From contig NZ_JAOTBD010000001.1 of NCBI RefSeq assembly GCF_026162625.1, positions 1-64,000 on the forward strand: a DNA stretch of 64,000 nt, in the 5' to 3' direction. The stretch is from Paracoccus beibuensis. Its GTDB lineage: Bacteria; Pseudomonadota; Alphaproteobacteria; Rhodobacterales; Rhodobacteraceae. The position numbers and the translations under genes were made by a program. Numbering within the stretch: the first letter of the stretch is position 1; every line of letters begins with the position of its first letter. Below the pieces are notes generated by a model. That model ran no database searches and was not told the DNA's origin. It was given only the letters and a program-made list of their open reading frames with translations. Of this stretch, positions 27,506-36,937 are shown piece after piece.

Positions 27506-28456
27506 ATGCCCGACGATCAGCCAGACAAGCCTTATGCCGCATCCGCTGCCGTCTCGGCACCGCCGGTGACACAGACCACCCCGCCACCCGTGCGCGACCG
27601 CACGGGGCTGGCGATCGGGATGATGTGCGCCGTCAGCCTGATCTTCGCGCTGCAGGACGTGTTCTCGCGAATTTTGGGCGGCGCCTATCCGCCCGTGCTG
27701 ATCGTGATGATCCGGTATTGGGTCTTCGCGATCTTTGTCATCGCTCTGGTCTCGCGCCAGCCCGGCGGGCTGAAGCGGGCCATCCGCACCAGACGCCCGC
27801 TGACCCAGATTGCCCGTGGTGCGATCCTCGCGCTCGAGGTGCTCTTGATGGTCGAGGCTTTTGTTCGCCTCGGGCTGATCGAAACCCATGCCGTCTTTTC
27901 GGTCTATCCGCTGCTGGTCGCGGCGCTGTCTGGCCCGATCCTCGGTGAATCGGTCGGCTGGAGGCGCTGGACCGCCATTGCCATCGGCTTTCTGGGCATC
28001 ATGGTGATCCTCAATCCCGGCGGCGGAGTGATCAGCGTCACCGCGCTGCTGCCGTTCGGAGCGGCGCTGATGTTCGCGTTGTACGGCCTTTTGACGCGGC
28101 ACGTCTCGCGCGACGACCCGGCGATGGTCAGCTTCTTCTGGACCGGGATTTCCGGTGCAGTGGCGATCACCCTGGTGGGCATCTGGGACTGGCAGTGGCT
28201 GGCGCCGGTGGACTGGATCTGGATGGCCTGCCTCTGCGTCTGCGGCATGTCCTCGCACTACCTGATGATTCGCAGCTACGAGATGGCCGAGGCATCGGCG
28301 TTGCAGCCTTTCGCCTATACGCAGCTGGTCTGGGTCAGCTTCCTGGGCGTCTGGCTGTTTTTCGAAACGCTGCGACCGAACGTGGTCATTGGCGGGGCGA
28401 TCGTGGTGGGTGCGGGCATCTTCACTCTGTGGCGACAGCGGAGGCGGTCGCGCTGA
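27506..28456 (+). CDS. EamA/DMT-superfamily transporter
   Basis: A 316-residue ten-helix transporter with two EamA repeats. A Pro/Thr-rich cytosolic leader (about 35 residues) precedes GMMCAVSLIFALQDVFSRIL. The second repeat includes MFALYGLLTRHVSRDDP. Substrates are unknown. Its last 35 bases overlap the 3' end of the convergent lytic transglycosylase gene, so the two transcripts collide. Confidence 0.85.
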   Translation: MPDDQPDKPYAASAAVSAPPVTQTTPPPVRDRTGLAIGMMCAVSLIFALQDVFSRILGGAYPPVLIVMIRYWVFAIFVIALVSRQPGGLKRAIRTRRPLTQIARGAILALEVLLMVEAFVRLGLIETHAVFSVYPLLVAALSGPILGESVGWRRWTAIAIGFLGIMVILNPGGGVISVTALLPFGAALMFALYGLLTRHVSRDDPAMVSFFWTGISGAVAITLVGIWDWQWLAPVDWIWMACLCVCGMSSHYLMIRSYEMAEASALQPFAYTQLVWVSFLGVWLFFETLRPNVVIGGAIVVGAGIFTLWRQRRRSR

Positions 28457-30488
28457 ACCAGCCCTCCGGCAAACGCGGTCCGACGAAGGGCTTGGGGTTC
28501 GGCCGCGCCGACAGGGCCAGCGTCAGGCGCGGTTCCGGCGCGGGCACCTGACCGCCGCCCGACAGGTCCCACCGCGTCACCACCGGCGCCGGCGTGCCGT
28601 GGATGCGAGAGCGATAGACGGGCAGCGCCTCGGCCACGCGCATGACATAGTTGCGCGTCTCGTCGAAGGGGATCAGCTCGACCCAGTCGACCGGATCGGC
28701 ATCGCGCCGCAGGTCGCCGAAATCCCCCAGCCAGCGCGCCGGGCGCCCCGGCCCCGCGTTGTACCCCGAGGCGATCAGTGCGACCGACGGCCCGAAGCGG
28801 TCGGTCAGCCCGATCAGGTATTGCGACCCGATGCGCGCGTTGTAGGCCGCGTCGCTGGAAAGGCGCGCGAGGTCATAGGGCAGGCCGATCTGGCGGGTCA
28901 CCTGTTCGGCCGTGCCGGGCATCACCTGCATCAGCCCCTGCGCGCCCACCGGGCTGCTGGCGGTGTGGTTGAATTCGGATTCCTGGCGCGCGATAGCCAT
29001 GACCAGTTCCGGCGGCAGGCCCAGGTCCTCACGCTCCAGTCCGGTCAACGGGAATTGCGCGACGGGCCAGATCACACCCTGGTTGGCCGAGTATTTGGCC
29101 AGCCGCAGGCCGTGCCACGGCGCGCCAGCTTCGAACATCAGGCGCGCCATGCGGGCGATATCCTCGGGCGGGGCGGTCTCGGCCAGGTGCAGGAAGAACC
29201 GCTGCGCGTCGTCGCGCCGCCCGCTGGCGATCAGCCACAGCCCGGCGCGGAAGACGTCGTTTTCCCGCAACGCGCTTCCGCGCCAGTCGGGCAGGGTCTC
29301 GATGCCGGGGTCGGGCTGGGCATAGTCGGCGGGCAGAGTCGCACCGATCTTTTCCATCGCCAGCTGGCCGTAATAGACGCCGGGAGAATCGGCGGCCGCG
29401 CGATAGGCCGCATCGGCGGCCTTGGCGTCCCGAAGCGCCTCGTGGGCGCGGCCCTGCCAGTAGAAGGCGCGGGCCTTGCTGATGGCGGCGCCGACGACGG
29501 TTTCCAGGTGCAGGAAATGCTTCAGCGCGCGGGCGGGATCGTCCGTCTTCAGCGCCGCGAAACCCGCCAGCCATTCCAGGTCGCTGTAGTGGCGGTTGTC
29601 GGGCGGCAGGAAATGCGGATGCGCCAGCCGCAGCGCGCGGGACCAGTCGCCGTTCCGCATGGCCAGCCGTGCGTAGTCGACGCGCATCTGCGCCCATTGC
29701 GCCGGGTCGCGCAGCGCCTCGGCGCTGGTCGAGGCCTCCAGCATCAGCGCCCGCGCGCCTTCGTGCTGCTTGGCGCGGACGCGCCACAGGAAGCGGTCAA
29801 GGGTCAGTCCCGGGTCGGCGCGCTGGTCGTCGGGCAGCGCCAGAATCAGGTCGTCGACGCCAGCCCTCCCGGCCTGCAGCGCGATGCGCGCGGCGGGCAG
29901 GGCACGGTCGGGTTCGGGCAGGCGGGGCAGCAGGCGTTCGGCCTGCGTCCATTCGTGCGTATCCAGCATCGCCTGCACGCGGGCCGGGACAAGCGCCCCA
30001 AGGTCGGGATGCGCGGTCAGCAGCGCGGCCTCGTCGGCGGCGGACAAGGGCTGGGCGGTGAAGACACGGTTGCGCAGGGCCGCCGCGTCGCGGGCGGGCA
30101 GGGCTGCCGCCATAGCTTCCAGCGCGGTCAGGGTCGCGGGGTCGCGGCCGTCGAACCACAGGCGCAGGTCGTCGGGATCGGCACCGGCGCCCAGCTTGGC
30201 GTCTCCGCGCCGGATCAGCAGGTCGAGGCCGGGCCAATCCGGGTTCTGGCGCAGGAAGTCCGCATAATCCGAAAACTCGCCAAAGCCCGCGCGCAGGGCG
30301 TGCCAGCCGACCAGCGCCTCGGCCATGGGGCCGGCGCGGCGGGCGGCGTCGCGGGCGGTGACCCAGTCCTGGGCATCGGTGGCGGCCAGAGCCAGGGCCA
30401 TGGCGCCGGGATCCTCGGCCCGCGCGGGGGCGGCAAGGGGAAGGGCCAGAAGAAGGCCGGCGGTCAGCATGTCACGCAGAAGTCGCAT
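28422..30488 (-). CDS. slt: Soluble lytic murein transglycosylase
   Basis: A 688-residue secreted enzyme that cleaves peptidoglycan to anhydromuropeptides. A signal peptide ([19 protein letters not shown], cut near residue 26) leads into a long alpha-helical U-shaped domain. The SLT catalytic domain follows, with the catalytic Glu in [14 protein letters not shown] and the motif [16 protein letters not shown] near residue 520. The C-terminus crosses the stop of the convergent DMT gene. ATG 30488 is preferred over GTG 30494. Confidence 0.92.
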   Translation of the reverse strand: MRLLRDMLTAGLLLALPLAAPARAEDPGAMALALAATDAQDWVTARDAARRAGPMAEALVGWHALRAGFGEFSDYADFLRQNPDWPGLDLLIRRGDAKLGAGADPDDLRLWFDGRDPATLTALEAMAAALPARDAAALRNRVFTAQPLSAADEAALLTAHPDLGALVPARVQAMLDTHEWTQAERLLPRLPEPDRALPAARIALQAGRAGVDDLILALPDDQRADPGLTLDRFLWRVRAKQHEGARALMLEASTSAEALRDPAQWAQMRVDYARLAMRNGDWSRALRLAHPHFLPPDNRHYSDLEWLAGFAALKTDDPARALKHFLHLETVVGAAISKARAFYWQGRAHEALRDAKAADAAYRAAADSPGVYYGQLAMEKIGATLPADYAQPDPGIETLPDWRGSALRENDVFRAGLWLIASGRRDDAQRFFLHLAETAPPEDIARMARLMFEAGAPWHGLRLAKYSANQGVIWPVAQFPLTGLEREDLGLPPELVMAIARQESEFNHTASSPVGAQGLMQVMPGTAEQVTRQIGLPYDLARLSSDAAYNARIGSQYLIGLTDRFGPSVALIASGYNAGPGRPARWLGDFGDLRRDADPVDWVELIPFDETRNYVMRVAEALPVYRSRIHGTPAPVVTRWDLSGGGQVPAPEPRLTLALSARPNPKPFVGPRLPEGWFSATASAVATE

Positions 30489-30613
30489 CACCACCCTGTG
30501 TCACCATCATGGCGCACCTGTGCAATTCACAACCTTGGCAAGTTCCGCGCCCGGCGCTAGGGAAGGGACCGCAGAATTGCATCTATGCCCAGAAGTTCAC
30601 CAAGGAGCGTGCC

Positions 30614-31489
30614 ATGTTCAAAGGGTCTCTGCCAGCCCTCGTCACGCCGTTCACCCCGGACGGCGAGCTGGATCTGGACACGCTGAATAAGCTGGTCGAA
30701 TGGCATGTCGATCAGGGCACGCACGGTTTGGTGCCGGTCGGCACCACCGGCGAAAGCCCAACCCTGACACATGACGAGCACCGCACCGTCATCGAGGAGG
30801 TCGTGCGTGCGGTCGATGGCCGCGTCCCGGTGATCGCGGGCGCTGGGTCCAATTCGACCCGCGAGGGGATCGGGCTGTTGCAGCACGCGGCCAGCGTCGG
30901 CGCCGATGCGGCGCTGGTGGTGACACCCTATTACAACAAGCCGACGCAGGCGGGGTTGATCGCGCATTACACCGCCCTGACCGAGGCCTGCGACCTGCCG
31001 ATCATCATCTACAACATTCCCGGCCGCTCGGTCGTCGACATGATGCCCGAGACGATGGGCGTGCTGGCGCAGATCCCCTCGATCATCGGGGTCAAGGACG
31101 CGACCGGCAAGCTGGAGCGGGTCAGCTGCCAGCGCATGACCTGCGGGGCGGACTTCGTCCAGCTGTCGGGAGAGGACGCGACCGCACTCGGCTTCAACGC
31201 CCACGGCGGCGTGGGCTGCATCAGCGTGACAGCCAACGTCGCGCCGAAATTGTGCGCCCAGTTCCAAGAGGCGACGCTGCGGGGCGACTATGCCGCCGCG
31301 CTGCAGTTCCAGGACCTTCTGATGCCGCTGCACCTGGCGATCTTCGTCGAGCCGGGCCTTGTGGGCGCGAAATATGCGATGTCGCGTCTTGGTCTCTGCA
31401 ACGAGCGGGTGCGCCTGCCGCTGACGCCGCTGACCGAGCCGACGCGGCGGCTGATCGACGCGGCGCTGCAACACGCCGGCCTGATCTGA
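30614..31489 (+). CDS. dapA: 4-hydroxy-tetrahydrodipicolinate synthase
   Basis: A 291-residue TIM-barrel aldolase of lysine and diaminopimelate synthesis. GTTGESPTL (about 43-51) binds pyruvate, [12 protein letters not shown] holds the catalytic Tyr, and [14 protein letters not shown] holds the Schiff-base Lys (about residue 162). An AAGGAGCGTGCC ribosome site precedes ATG 30614. It is divergent from slt. Confidence 0.95.
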   Translation: MFKGSLPALVTPFTPDGELDLDTLNKLVEWHVDQGTHGLVPVGTTGESPTLTHDEHRTVIEEVVRAVDGRVPVIAGAGSNSTREGIGLLQHAASVGADAALVVTPYYNKPTQAGLIAHYTALTEACDLPIIIYNIPGRSVVDMMPETMGVLAQIPSIIGVKDATGKLERVSCQRMTCGADFVQLSGEDATALGFNAHGGVGCISVTANVAPKLCAQFQEATLRGDYAAALQFQDLLMPLHLAIFVEPGLVGAKYAMSRLGLCNERVRLPLTPLTEPTRRLIDAALQHAGLI

Positions 31490-31547
31490 GGCCGGCAGGC
31501 GGGCTTGACCCCCGTCGCCTGTGCCGACCCGCAGGACCGAGAGAGGC

Positions 31548-32741
31548 CTAGTTGAGGCCCAGCCCCGCCCGCATCATCAGCCGGCGGACCGGCGCGATAC
31601 CGTAAAGGCCGCCGAGCGCGGCCGCGCGCATGTCGCGCAGCGGGCGCAGGTTCGCCTGGCTGGCCCGGTTCAGCGCGTCGATGCCCAGCAGACGGGCATG
31701 GGCCTCGGGGCGGCGAGATCGTTCAAAGCGCGCAAGCGAGCTGCGGCTGCCCGGATCGCCGCGGCTGAGGTCCAGAAGCGCGCCAAGATCGGCAAGGCTC
31801 ATGTTCAGGCCCTGCGCGCCGATGGGGGGCACGACATGGGCGGCCTCGGCAATCAGGGCGGTGCGGGGGCCGGTGAAGCGGTCGGCGATCTGACTGATGA
31901 TCGGCCATTCGGTCAGCCGCGTCGCCAGCGTGAGATGCCCCAGCACACCGGCCGAGCGGGCGTCGAGTTCGGCCTCGAAGGCCTCTGACGACAGGGCCCG
32001 CAGGCGCGCGGTCTCGCGCCCGTTCTCCATCCAGACAACGGCCGAGGAGGGTTGCCCGTTGCGGTCCGGCAAGGGGACCAGCGTGAACGGGCCGCCGGAT
32101 CGATGCACCTCGGTCGAGACGTTGTGGTGGGGCTGGTCGTGGGTCACGGCGAAGGCCAGCGCCTTCTGGCCATAGCGGAAGGTGCGCACGCCGATCCCCA
32201 GCGCCTGCCGGACCGCCGAATTGCGCCCGTCGGCGCCAACCAGCAGGCGCGTGCGCAGGCGGCTGCCGTCGGTCAGGGTGACGATCACCCCTTCGTCCCG
32301 CGCCAGCACGACGGCCGTGCCGGTGCCGGGACGGAAGCGGACGTTGGGCAGGCTGTCCAGCTGGGCCGAGATTTCGCGCCGCAAAAGCCAGTTCGGCAGG
32401 TTCCACCCGAAGGGCTGGTCGCCGATTTCCGAGGCATCGAAGTCGCGGGTCAGGCGCGGCAGCGGCCTGGCGCCGCCGGCATCGACGATGCGCATGACCT
32501 GAAGGGCCGTGGCATGAGGCGCCAGCCGTTCCCAGAGGCCGATCCGCTCGAGCAGCTTGACCGAGGGCGTCAGAAAAGCGGTCGAGCGCAGGTCCGCACC
32601 GGTCGCCGTTTCCTCGGTCACGGGGGGGGCGGGATCGACGCAGACGGTCGAGAAGCCCTGCGATCCGAAGGCGGCGGCGGCGATCAGCCCGGCGATGCCG
32701 CCGCCCGAGATCAGGATGTCGATGTCGCGGATGTCCGTCAT
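31548..32741 (-). CDS. UbiH/UbiF/COQ6-family FAD monooxygenase
   Basis: A 397-residue flavin hydroxylase of ubiquinone synthesis. The FAD-binding GxGxxG is ILISGGGIAGLIAAAAFGSQ (about residue 9-28), the second FAD motif LLVGADGRNSAVRQALG, and the third AAHVVPPIGAQGLNMSLAD near residue 290. Which ring position it hydroxylates cannot be told from sequence. It converges on dapA, 58 bases apart. Confidence 0.88.
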   Translation of the reverse strand: MTDIRDIDILISGGGIAGLIAAAAFGSQGFSTVCVDPAPPVTEETATGADLRSTAFLTPSVKLLERIGLWERLAPHATALQVMRIVDAGGARPLPRLTRDFDASEIGDQPFGWNLPNWLLRREISAQLDSLPNVRFRPGTGTAVVLARDEGVIVTLTDGSRLRTRLLVGADGRNSAVRQALGIGVRTFRYGQKALAFAVTHDQPHHNVSTEVHRSGGPFTLVPLPDRNGQPSSAVVWMENGRETARLRALSSEAFEAELDARSAGVLGHLTLATRLTEWPIISQIADRFTGPRTALIAEAAHVVPPIGAQGLNMSLADLGALLDLSRGDPGSRSSLARFERSRRPEAHARLLGIDALNRASQANLRPLRDMRAAALGGLYGIAPVRRLMMRAGLGLN

Positions 32742-32799
32742 GGTGCAGCCTTTCGGTTTGGCCCCACCATGCGCCGACTGCCCCGCCAAGGAAAAGGCC

Positions 32800-32979
32800 C
32801 TAGTTGCCCGCCGTGAAGGCCAGCATGACGGCGAAGACCGCAAGGGTCAGCACCAGTCCCACGAGGCCAAGGACGGCCAGGCCGAAATGGGCGACGGCGG
32901 CGACGGCCAGAACGACGGTCGCCAGCAGGGCGAGGACGAGCAGGTGAAGGACGGGGCGGCGATGCGCGATGGCGGTCAT
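32800..32979 (-). CDS. 59-aa two-helix membrane protein
   Basis: A short ORF upstream of the UbiH-family gene on the same strand. After a basic start (MTAIAHRRPVLH) it is almost entirely hydrophobic, forming two helices around residues 11-31 and 33-54, and ends FTAGN. A GGAAGAG ribosome site precedes the ATG. No family is recognised. Confidence 0.5.
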   Translation of the reverse strand: MTAIAHRRPVLHLLVLALLATVVLAVAAVAHFGLAVLGLVGLVLTLAVFAVMLAFTAGN

Positions 32980-33019
32980 GGTCGGGGTCTCTTCCAGGTG
33001 GCGCGCGTTCGGCCGGACC

Positions 33020-33697
33020 CTAGCCCGGTTGCGGCTGCGGGACGATGCGGCACAGGAACGCAGTCAGGTCATCGGTGCGGTGGTGCACGTGCGGGCCGGG
33101 GTCGCCCTGCAGCGCGTCGGGGCCGTGGCGGCCGGATCCCACCAGCACCGTCCGCATGCCCAGGTCGTGGGGGACCTGCAGGTTGCGGGGGTCGTCTTCG
33201 AAGAAGGCGGCCTGGCGCGGGTCGATGCCGGCGGCGGCGATGACGCGGGCAAAGGCCTCGGCGGCGGGCTTGGGCTGAAAACCCGTCTCCTCGATGCCGT
33301 AGACGGCTTCGAAGAGGTTTTCAAGCCCGCGGGCCGCCAGGACGCGGCGGGCATAGGCCGCGTCGCCGTTCGTGTGGACGATCCGCCGCCCCGGCAGCGC
33401 GGCGATGGCCCGCGCCAGGTCGGGGGCGGGGTCAAGGACCGAAAAGTCGATGTCGTGCACATCGGCCAGGTAGGCCTGCGGGTCGATCGCATGTTCGGCC
33501 ATCAGCCCCGCCAGTGTGGTCCCGTGCAGCCGCCAGTATTCGGCCCGCAGCCTGTTCGCGTGATCCTGCGGCACGTCCAGCAGGCGCATCATCCACGCCG
33601 TCATCCGCGTCTCGATCTGCGCGAAAAGCTGCGCCTCGGGCGGGTAGAGGGTGTTGTCCAGATCGAAGATCCAGATGCGCACATGTGAGAAATCCAT
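33020..33697 (-). CDS. HAD-superfamily pyrimidine 5'-nucleotidase-like phosphatase
   Basis: A 225-residue HAD hydrolase of the Sdt1/YjjG-like pyrimidine 5'-nucleotidase group. Motif I is WIFDLDNTLYPP (Asp nucleophile near residue 11), motif II is RIVHTNGD, motif III Lys is in TGFQPKP, and motif IV is AAFFEDDPRNL. The helical cap contains RMTAWMMRLLDVPQ. Likely substrates are nucleoside monophosphates. ATG 33697 places motif I at the expected distance. Confidence 0.88.
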   Translation of the reverse strand: MDFSHVRIWIFDLDNTLYPPEAQLFAQIETRMTAWMMRLLDVPQDHANRLRAEYWRLHGTTLAGLMAEHAIDPQAYLADVHDIDFSVLDPAPDLARAIAALPGRRIVHTNGDAAYARRVLAARGLENLFEAVYGIEETGFQPKPAAEAFARVIAAAGIDPRQAAFFEDDPRNLQVPHDLGMRTVLVGSGRHGPDALQGDPGPHVHHRTDDLTAFLCRIVPQPQPG

Positions 33698-33762
33698 GCC
33701 GGGGGCATAGCGCGCGCCGGGCGTGCTTGCAATTCGGCGCGGGCCGGCCAATCGTGTCGGCC

Positions 33763-34386
33763 ATGAAGGACGCCTATTCCCTGATCCTGGCCGCCATCGA
33801 GGCCGGCACCTATCGCCCCGGCAGTCGGCTGGTCGAATCCGAGTTGGCCGAGCGGTTTGGCGTCAGCCGCACCCCCGTGCGCGAGGCGCTGCAGCGGCTG
33901 GAGACGCAGGCGATGCTGGTCCGCGACGGGCGCAGCCTGATCGTGGCGTCCCTGGACCACAACCAACTGGCCGAGCTTTACACCGTGCGGGCCGAGCTGG
34001 AGGCGCTGGCAGGTCGTCTGGCCGCGCGTCACGCAACGCCCGAGGAGGTGCGCGTCCTGGCGCAGATGGTCGAGGAGGACCGTCGCGCCAAGGGCGATCC
34101 GGAGATCCTGGCGCGGACGAACAAGCGGTTCCACCGGCAGATCCACCTGGCGTCCCACAACCGCTACCTGGTCCAGCAGCTGGATCTGGTGCATCGGACA
34201 ATGGCGCTGATGGCGCGCACCTCTCTGGCGGCCGAGGGGCGCAGCGAGACGGCATTGGCCGAACATTCGCGGATCGTCGATGCCATCGCGGCGGGCGACG
34301 GGGCGGCGGCGGACAAGGCGCTGCGGCAGCACATCTCGATGGCGTGGGAGACCCGGCTGAAGCTGGAGGCGCAGGCGGGTGGCTGA
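33763..34386 (+). CDS. GntR-family regulator with FCD domain
   Basis: A 207-residue regulator. The winged helix-turn-helix LVESELAERFGVSRTPVREA spans about residues 24-43. A C-terminal FCD domain carries probable metal/effector-binding residues (FHRQIHLASHNRYL, LAEHSRIVDAI, LRQHISMAWE). FCD regulators usually sense carboxylic acids. Its last eight bases overlap a DNA glycosylase gene, an unusual partner. Confidence 0.9.
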   Translation: MKDAYSLILAAIEAGTYRPGSRLVESELAERFGVSRTPVREALQRLETQAMLVRDGRSLIVASLDHNQLAELYTVRAELEALAGRLAARHATPEEVRVLAQMVEEDRRAKGDPEILARTNKRFHRQIHLASHNRYLVQQLDLVHRTMALMARTSLAAEGRSETALAEHSRIVDAIAAGDGAAADKALRQHISMAWETRLKLEAQAGG

Positions 34387-35011
34387 GCACCGCCTGATCC
34401 TGACCGAGGACGATCTGGCCGAGGGCTGCGCCCATCTGGCGGCGGTCTGTCCGGTCTGGGCGCGGGTGCTGCCGGACCTGGGGCCGCTGCCCCTGCGTCG
34501 GCAGGCGGATGGATTTGCGGCGATGGCGCAGGCAATCGTCGGGCAGCAGGTCTCGGTCGCGGCGGCGGCGGCGATCTGGGCGCGGCTCGAGGCGGCGGGG
34601 CTGACGACCGAGGCGGCGCTGCGAGGGGCCGGCGACGATGATCTGCGCGCGGCGGGGCTGTCGCGACCCAAGGCCCGCTATCTGCGCGGCATCGCCGAGG
34701 CGCGGCTGGACTGGGAGGGGCTGCGCGATCTGCCTGACGATCAGGTCATCGCGCAGCTGGTCGCGCTGCCCGGCATCGGCGTCTGGACGGCCGAGATCTA
34801 TCTGAAGTTCGCGCTTGGGCGGGTCGATGTCTTCGCGGCGGGCGATCTGGCGCTGCAGGAGGCCGCGCGAATCATGTACGATCTGCCGGCCCGTCCGGGA
34901 CCGGCGGCATTGCGCGAGCTGGCGCTGCCGTGGCAACCGTGGCGTGCGGTTGCGGCGCGGGGGCTGTGGGCCTATCACCGGCGTGCCAAGGGACGCGAGG
35001 GAATTACATGA
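34379..35011 (+). CDS. DNA-3-methyladenine glycosylase (AlkA-like, HhH-GPD)
   Basis: A 210-residue base-excision glycosylase. The helix-hairpin-helix is LPGIGVWTAEIYLKFALG (about residue 127-144), with the catalytic Asp in VFAAGDLALQEA. There is no iron-sulfur Cys loop, so it fits the AlkA/MAG branch. GTG 34379 starts inside the GntR gene, and the stop overlaps the esterase ATG (ATGA). It removes alkylated purines. Confidence 0.88.
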   Translation: MAEHRLILTEDDLAEGCAHLAAVCPVWARVLPDLGPLPLRRQADGFAAMAQAIVGQQVSVAAAAAIWARLEAAGLTTEAALRGAGDDDLRAAGLSRPKARYLRGIAEARLDWEGLRDLPDDQVIAQLVALPGIGVWTAEIYLKFALGRVDVFAAGDLALQEAARIMYDLPARPGPAALRELALPWQPWRAVAARGLWAYHRRAKGREGIT

Positions 35012-35664
35012 CAGAACAGCTGACATCCGACCGAAAGGGGCCCGCAAAGGCGTCCTCGGTCGTCGTCCTGGTGCATGGCTATGGGGCTGACGGCAACGAT
35101 CTGCTGGGCCTCGCAGAGCCGCTGGCGCCGCACATGCCCGAGACGGCCTTCTATGCGCCTGACGCGCCCGAGCCCTGCCGGAACAACCCGCTGGGATTCC
35201 AGTGGTTTCCGATCCCCTGGTTGGACGGATCCTCCGAGGCCGACGCCCGGTCCAGCGCGATGCAGTCATCCGATCTGCTGAACGCGTTCCTGGACCGCGT
35301 CCTGGCGGATGAGGGGCTGGCCCCTGACCGGATGGTGCTGGTCGGGTTCTCGCAGGGCACGATGATGGCGCTGGAGGTGGCGCCCCGGCGGGACCGGGCG
35401 GTGGCGGGGGTCGTGGGCTTTTCCGGCCGGCTGCTGGAGCCGCAGCTGCTGGAGGCCGAGGCGAAGGTCAAGCCGCCGGTGCTGCTGATCCATGGCGATC
35501 AGGACCAGATGGTGCCTTTCGAGGACATGGGGCTGGCGGGCGAGGCGCTGCAGGCGGCGGGGTTCATCGTCTATGGCCACGTGATGGAGGGGACCGGGCA
35601 CGGTATTTCCCCTGACGGTCTGTCCGTGGCGCTGGCCTTCCTGCGAGAGCGTCTGGGCGCCTGA
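35008..35664 (+). CDS. Alpha/beta hydrolase, phospholipase/carboxylesterase family
   Basis: A 218-residue esterase. The oxyanion region is LVHGYGADGNDLLGL, the nucleophile elbow GFSQGTMMALEV (Ser near residue 113), the acid in IHGDQDQMVPF, and the His in EGTGHGISPDG. This matches the abhydrolase_2 family. It overlaps the glycosylase stop by four bases. Two hairpins without a T tract follow at 35677-35723. Natural substrates are not known. Confidence 0.9.
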   Translation: MTEQLTSDRKGPAKASSVVVLVHGYGADGNDLLGLAEPLAPHMPETAFYAPDAPEPCRNNPLGFQWFPIPWLDGSSEADARSSAMQSSDLLNAFLDRVLADEGLAPDRMVLVGFSQGTMMALEVAPRRDRAVAGVVGFSGRLLEPQLLEAEAKVKPPVLLIHGDQDQMVPFEDMGLAGEALQAAGFIVYGHVMEGTGHGISPDGLSVALAFLRERLGA

Positions 35665-35676
35665 TCGCCCGGCGCA

Positions 35677-35723
35677 CGCTGCCGAGGCAGCGCGCGGATC
35701 TGCCGGCCCCGGAGAGGGCCGGC
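35677..35723 (+). terminator. Tandem hairpins after the esterase gene
   Basis: CGCTGCC/GGCAGCG (35677-35692) and GCCGGCCC/GGGCCGGC (35702-35723) form two strong stems just past the stop codon. Neither has a T tract, so intrinsic termination is uncertain. They may instead protect the mRNA 3' end. Confidence 0.4.
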
Positions 35724-35827
35724 GGTGGCGGGGCCCCGCGGTCGTTCGGGGGCAGCGGCTTGTGCCGTCATGTGGCTGTCACCGCTGGTTGGTATCGGCA
35801 GGAGAGTCCCCGGACAGATGCGGGGGC

Positions 35828-35855
35828 TTGCCAGAAGGCCGACGCGATATATAGT
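35828..35855 (+). promoter_or_regulatory. Sigma-70-type promoter of the HNH gene
   Basis: TTGCCA (35828-35833) and TATAGT (35850-35855) each match consensus at five of six bases and are 16 bases apart. This places the transcript start near 35862, about 53 bases before the HNH start codon. Confidence 0.55.
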
Positions 35856-35914
35856 CGGATCAACGGATGTGACGGGCGCCCCGGTCAACCCCAAGGGGCA
35901 GACGGGTAGGCGCT

Positions 35915-36514
35915 ATGCTTGACGACCATCATCAGACGGACTTCAGGACACAGTTCGTGCGCGAGCCTGCGAACCTGCGCCACTATCCGGCGCTGGTCCT
36001 GAATGCGGATTACCGGCCGCTGAGCTACTATCCGCTGTCGCTTTGGCCCTGGCAGGAAGCTATCAAGGCGGTGTTCCTGGATCGGGTGTCGATCATTGCC
36101 GAATACGACCACGAGGTGCGAAGTCAGCGGCAGGCCTTCCGGATACCCTCGGTCGTCGTTCTCAAGGATTTTGTCAGACCCCAGAAGCGCGTGGCATTCA
36201 CGCGCTTCAATCTTTTTCTGAGGGACGAGTTCTGCTGCCAATATTGCGGCGCAAAGGGCGACCTGACCTTCGACCACGTCGTGCCGCGGTCACGCGGCGG
36301 GGTGACCAGCTGGGAGAACGTGGTCGCGGCCTGTTCGCCGTGCAACCTGAAGAAGGCCAACCGCAGCCTGCGCCATTCGGGGATGCACCTGCGCAAGCCG
36401 GCGCGCCAGCCCTCGGCCGAGGAAATGCACGCGATCGGGCGGCGCTTTCCGCCGAACCACCTGCACGAAAGCTGGATGGATTTCCTTTACTGGGATGCCG
36501 AACTGGACAGCTGA
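35915..36514 (+). CDS. HNH endonuclease-domain protein
   Basis: A 199-residue protein common in alphaproteobacteria. An N-terminal domain (ALVLNADYRPLSYYPLSLWP) precedes a zinc-bound HNH domain: FCCQYCG, then LTFDHVVPRSRGG with the catalytic His, then NVVAACSPCNLKKANR. It resembles house-keeping HNH proteins of unknown duty more than restriction or homing enzymes, and no methyltransferase is near. A promoter lies at 35828-35855. Confidence 0.88.
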   Translation: MLDDHHQTDFRTQFVREPANLRHYPALVLNADYRPLSYYPLSLWPWQEAIKAVFLDRVSIIAEYDHEVRSQRQAFRIPSVVVLKDFVRPQKRVAFTRFNLFLRDEFCCQYCGAKGDLTFDHVVPRSRGGVTSWENVVAACSPCNLKKANRSLRHSGMHLRKPARQPSAEEMHAIGRRFPPNHLHESWMDFLYWDAELDS

Positions 36515-36526
36515 CGCGGGTTCCCG

Positions 36527-36694
36527 TCAGTGGTCGTGGCGGTCGCGCTGTCCCAGGTGCACCAGAAGCGCGCAGCTGAGCGCCAGAAGCAGGATCGTGA
36601 CCACGGGCAGCCCCGCCGCCAGGCTGACCCAGAGCGTCAGCGCGGCGCCGACGACGACGGCGCAGATCAGCACCAGAAAATGGGTCAGAGGCAT
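36527..36694 (-). CDS. 55-aa two-helix membrane protein
   Basis: A small ORF with a strong AAAGGAG ribosome site before the ATG. The sequence is two hydrophobic helices (LTHFLVLICAVVVGAALTLW and GLPVVTILLLALSCALLV) and a charged His/Arg/Asp-rich tail (GQRDRHDH). It faces away from the guanidine-riboswitch gene and converges on the HNH gene. The function is unknown. Confidence 0.65.
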   Translation of the reverse strand: MPLTHFLVLICAVVVGAALTLWVSLAAGLPVVTILLLALSCALLVHLGQRDRHDH

Positions 36695-36870
36695 CGCTCA
36701 CTCCTTTCGCTTGCCGCAACTATGGGGTTGGCAGCGGCACTTGGAAAGCCTGTCCAGACAATGCCCGACATTTGCCTGCGGTTCCTCGGGCGATTGCGCG
36801 CATTTGTCACAGCCCGCCGCGCCGGATCCGGAGCGCTTGACCCGGCGGCGGAGCGTTCCTAGATGGGGCT

Positions 36871-36931
36871 TTGAGGACGACCTCGGCCAGAATGGCACCA
36901 TTGCCGGGACGACCCGGACGGATGAAGGAGG
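36871..36931 (+). promoter_or_regulatory. Guanidine-II (mini-ykkC) riboswitch
   Basis: Two hairpins carry identical ACGA tetraloops: GAGG-ACGA-CCTC at 36873-36884 and CCGGG-ACGA-CCCGG at 36904-36917. A 19-base linker separates them, and the AAGGAGG ribosome site at 36925-36931 follows at once. Tandem ACGR-loop stems closed by GG/CC define the guanidine-II riboswitch class. Guanidinium bridges the two loops and frees the ribosome site. The downstream gene is a small multidrug-resistance type guanidinium exporter, the expected target. Confidence 0.9.
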
Positions 36932-36937
36932 TTGTCG

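Noticed and set aside
34164..34671. Long open frames opposite the GntR, glycosylase and other GC-rich genes
   Set aside because: They are shadows of high-GC codon bias with Arg/Pro/Ala-rich translations and no family resemblance.
35790..35850. A GGAGAG...GCCAGAAGG pattern with a CCCCG/CGGGG stem resembling a glycine riboswitch aptamer
   Set aside because: The diagnostic CCGAAGG core is interrupted, and a good sigma-70 promoter overlaps the 3' half, so most of the element would not be transcribed.
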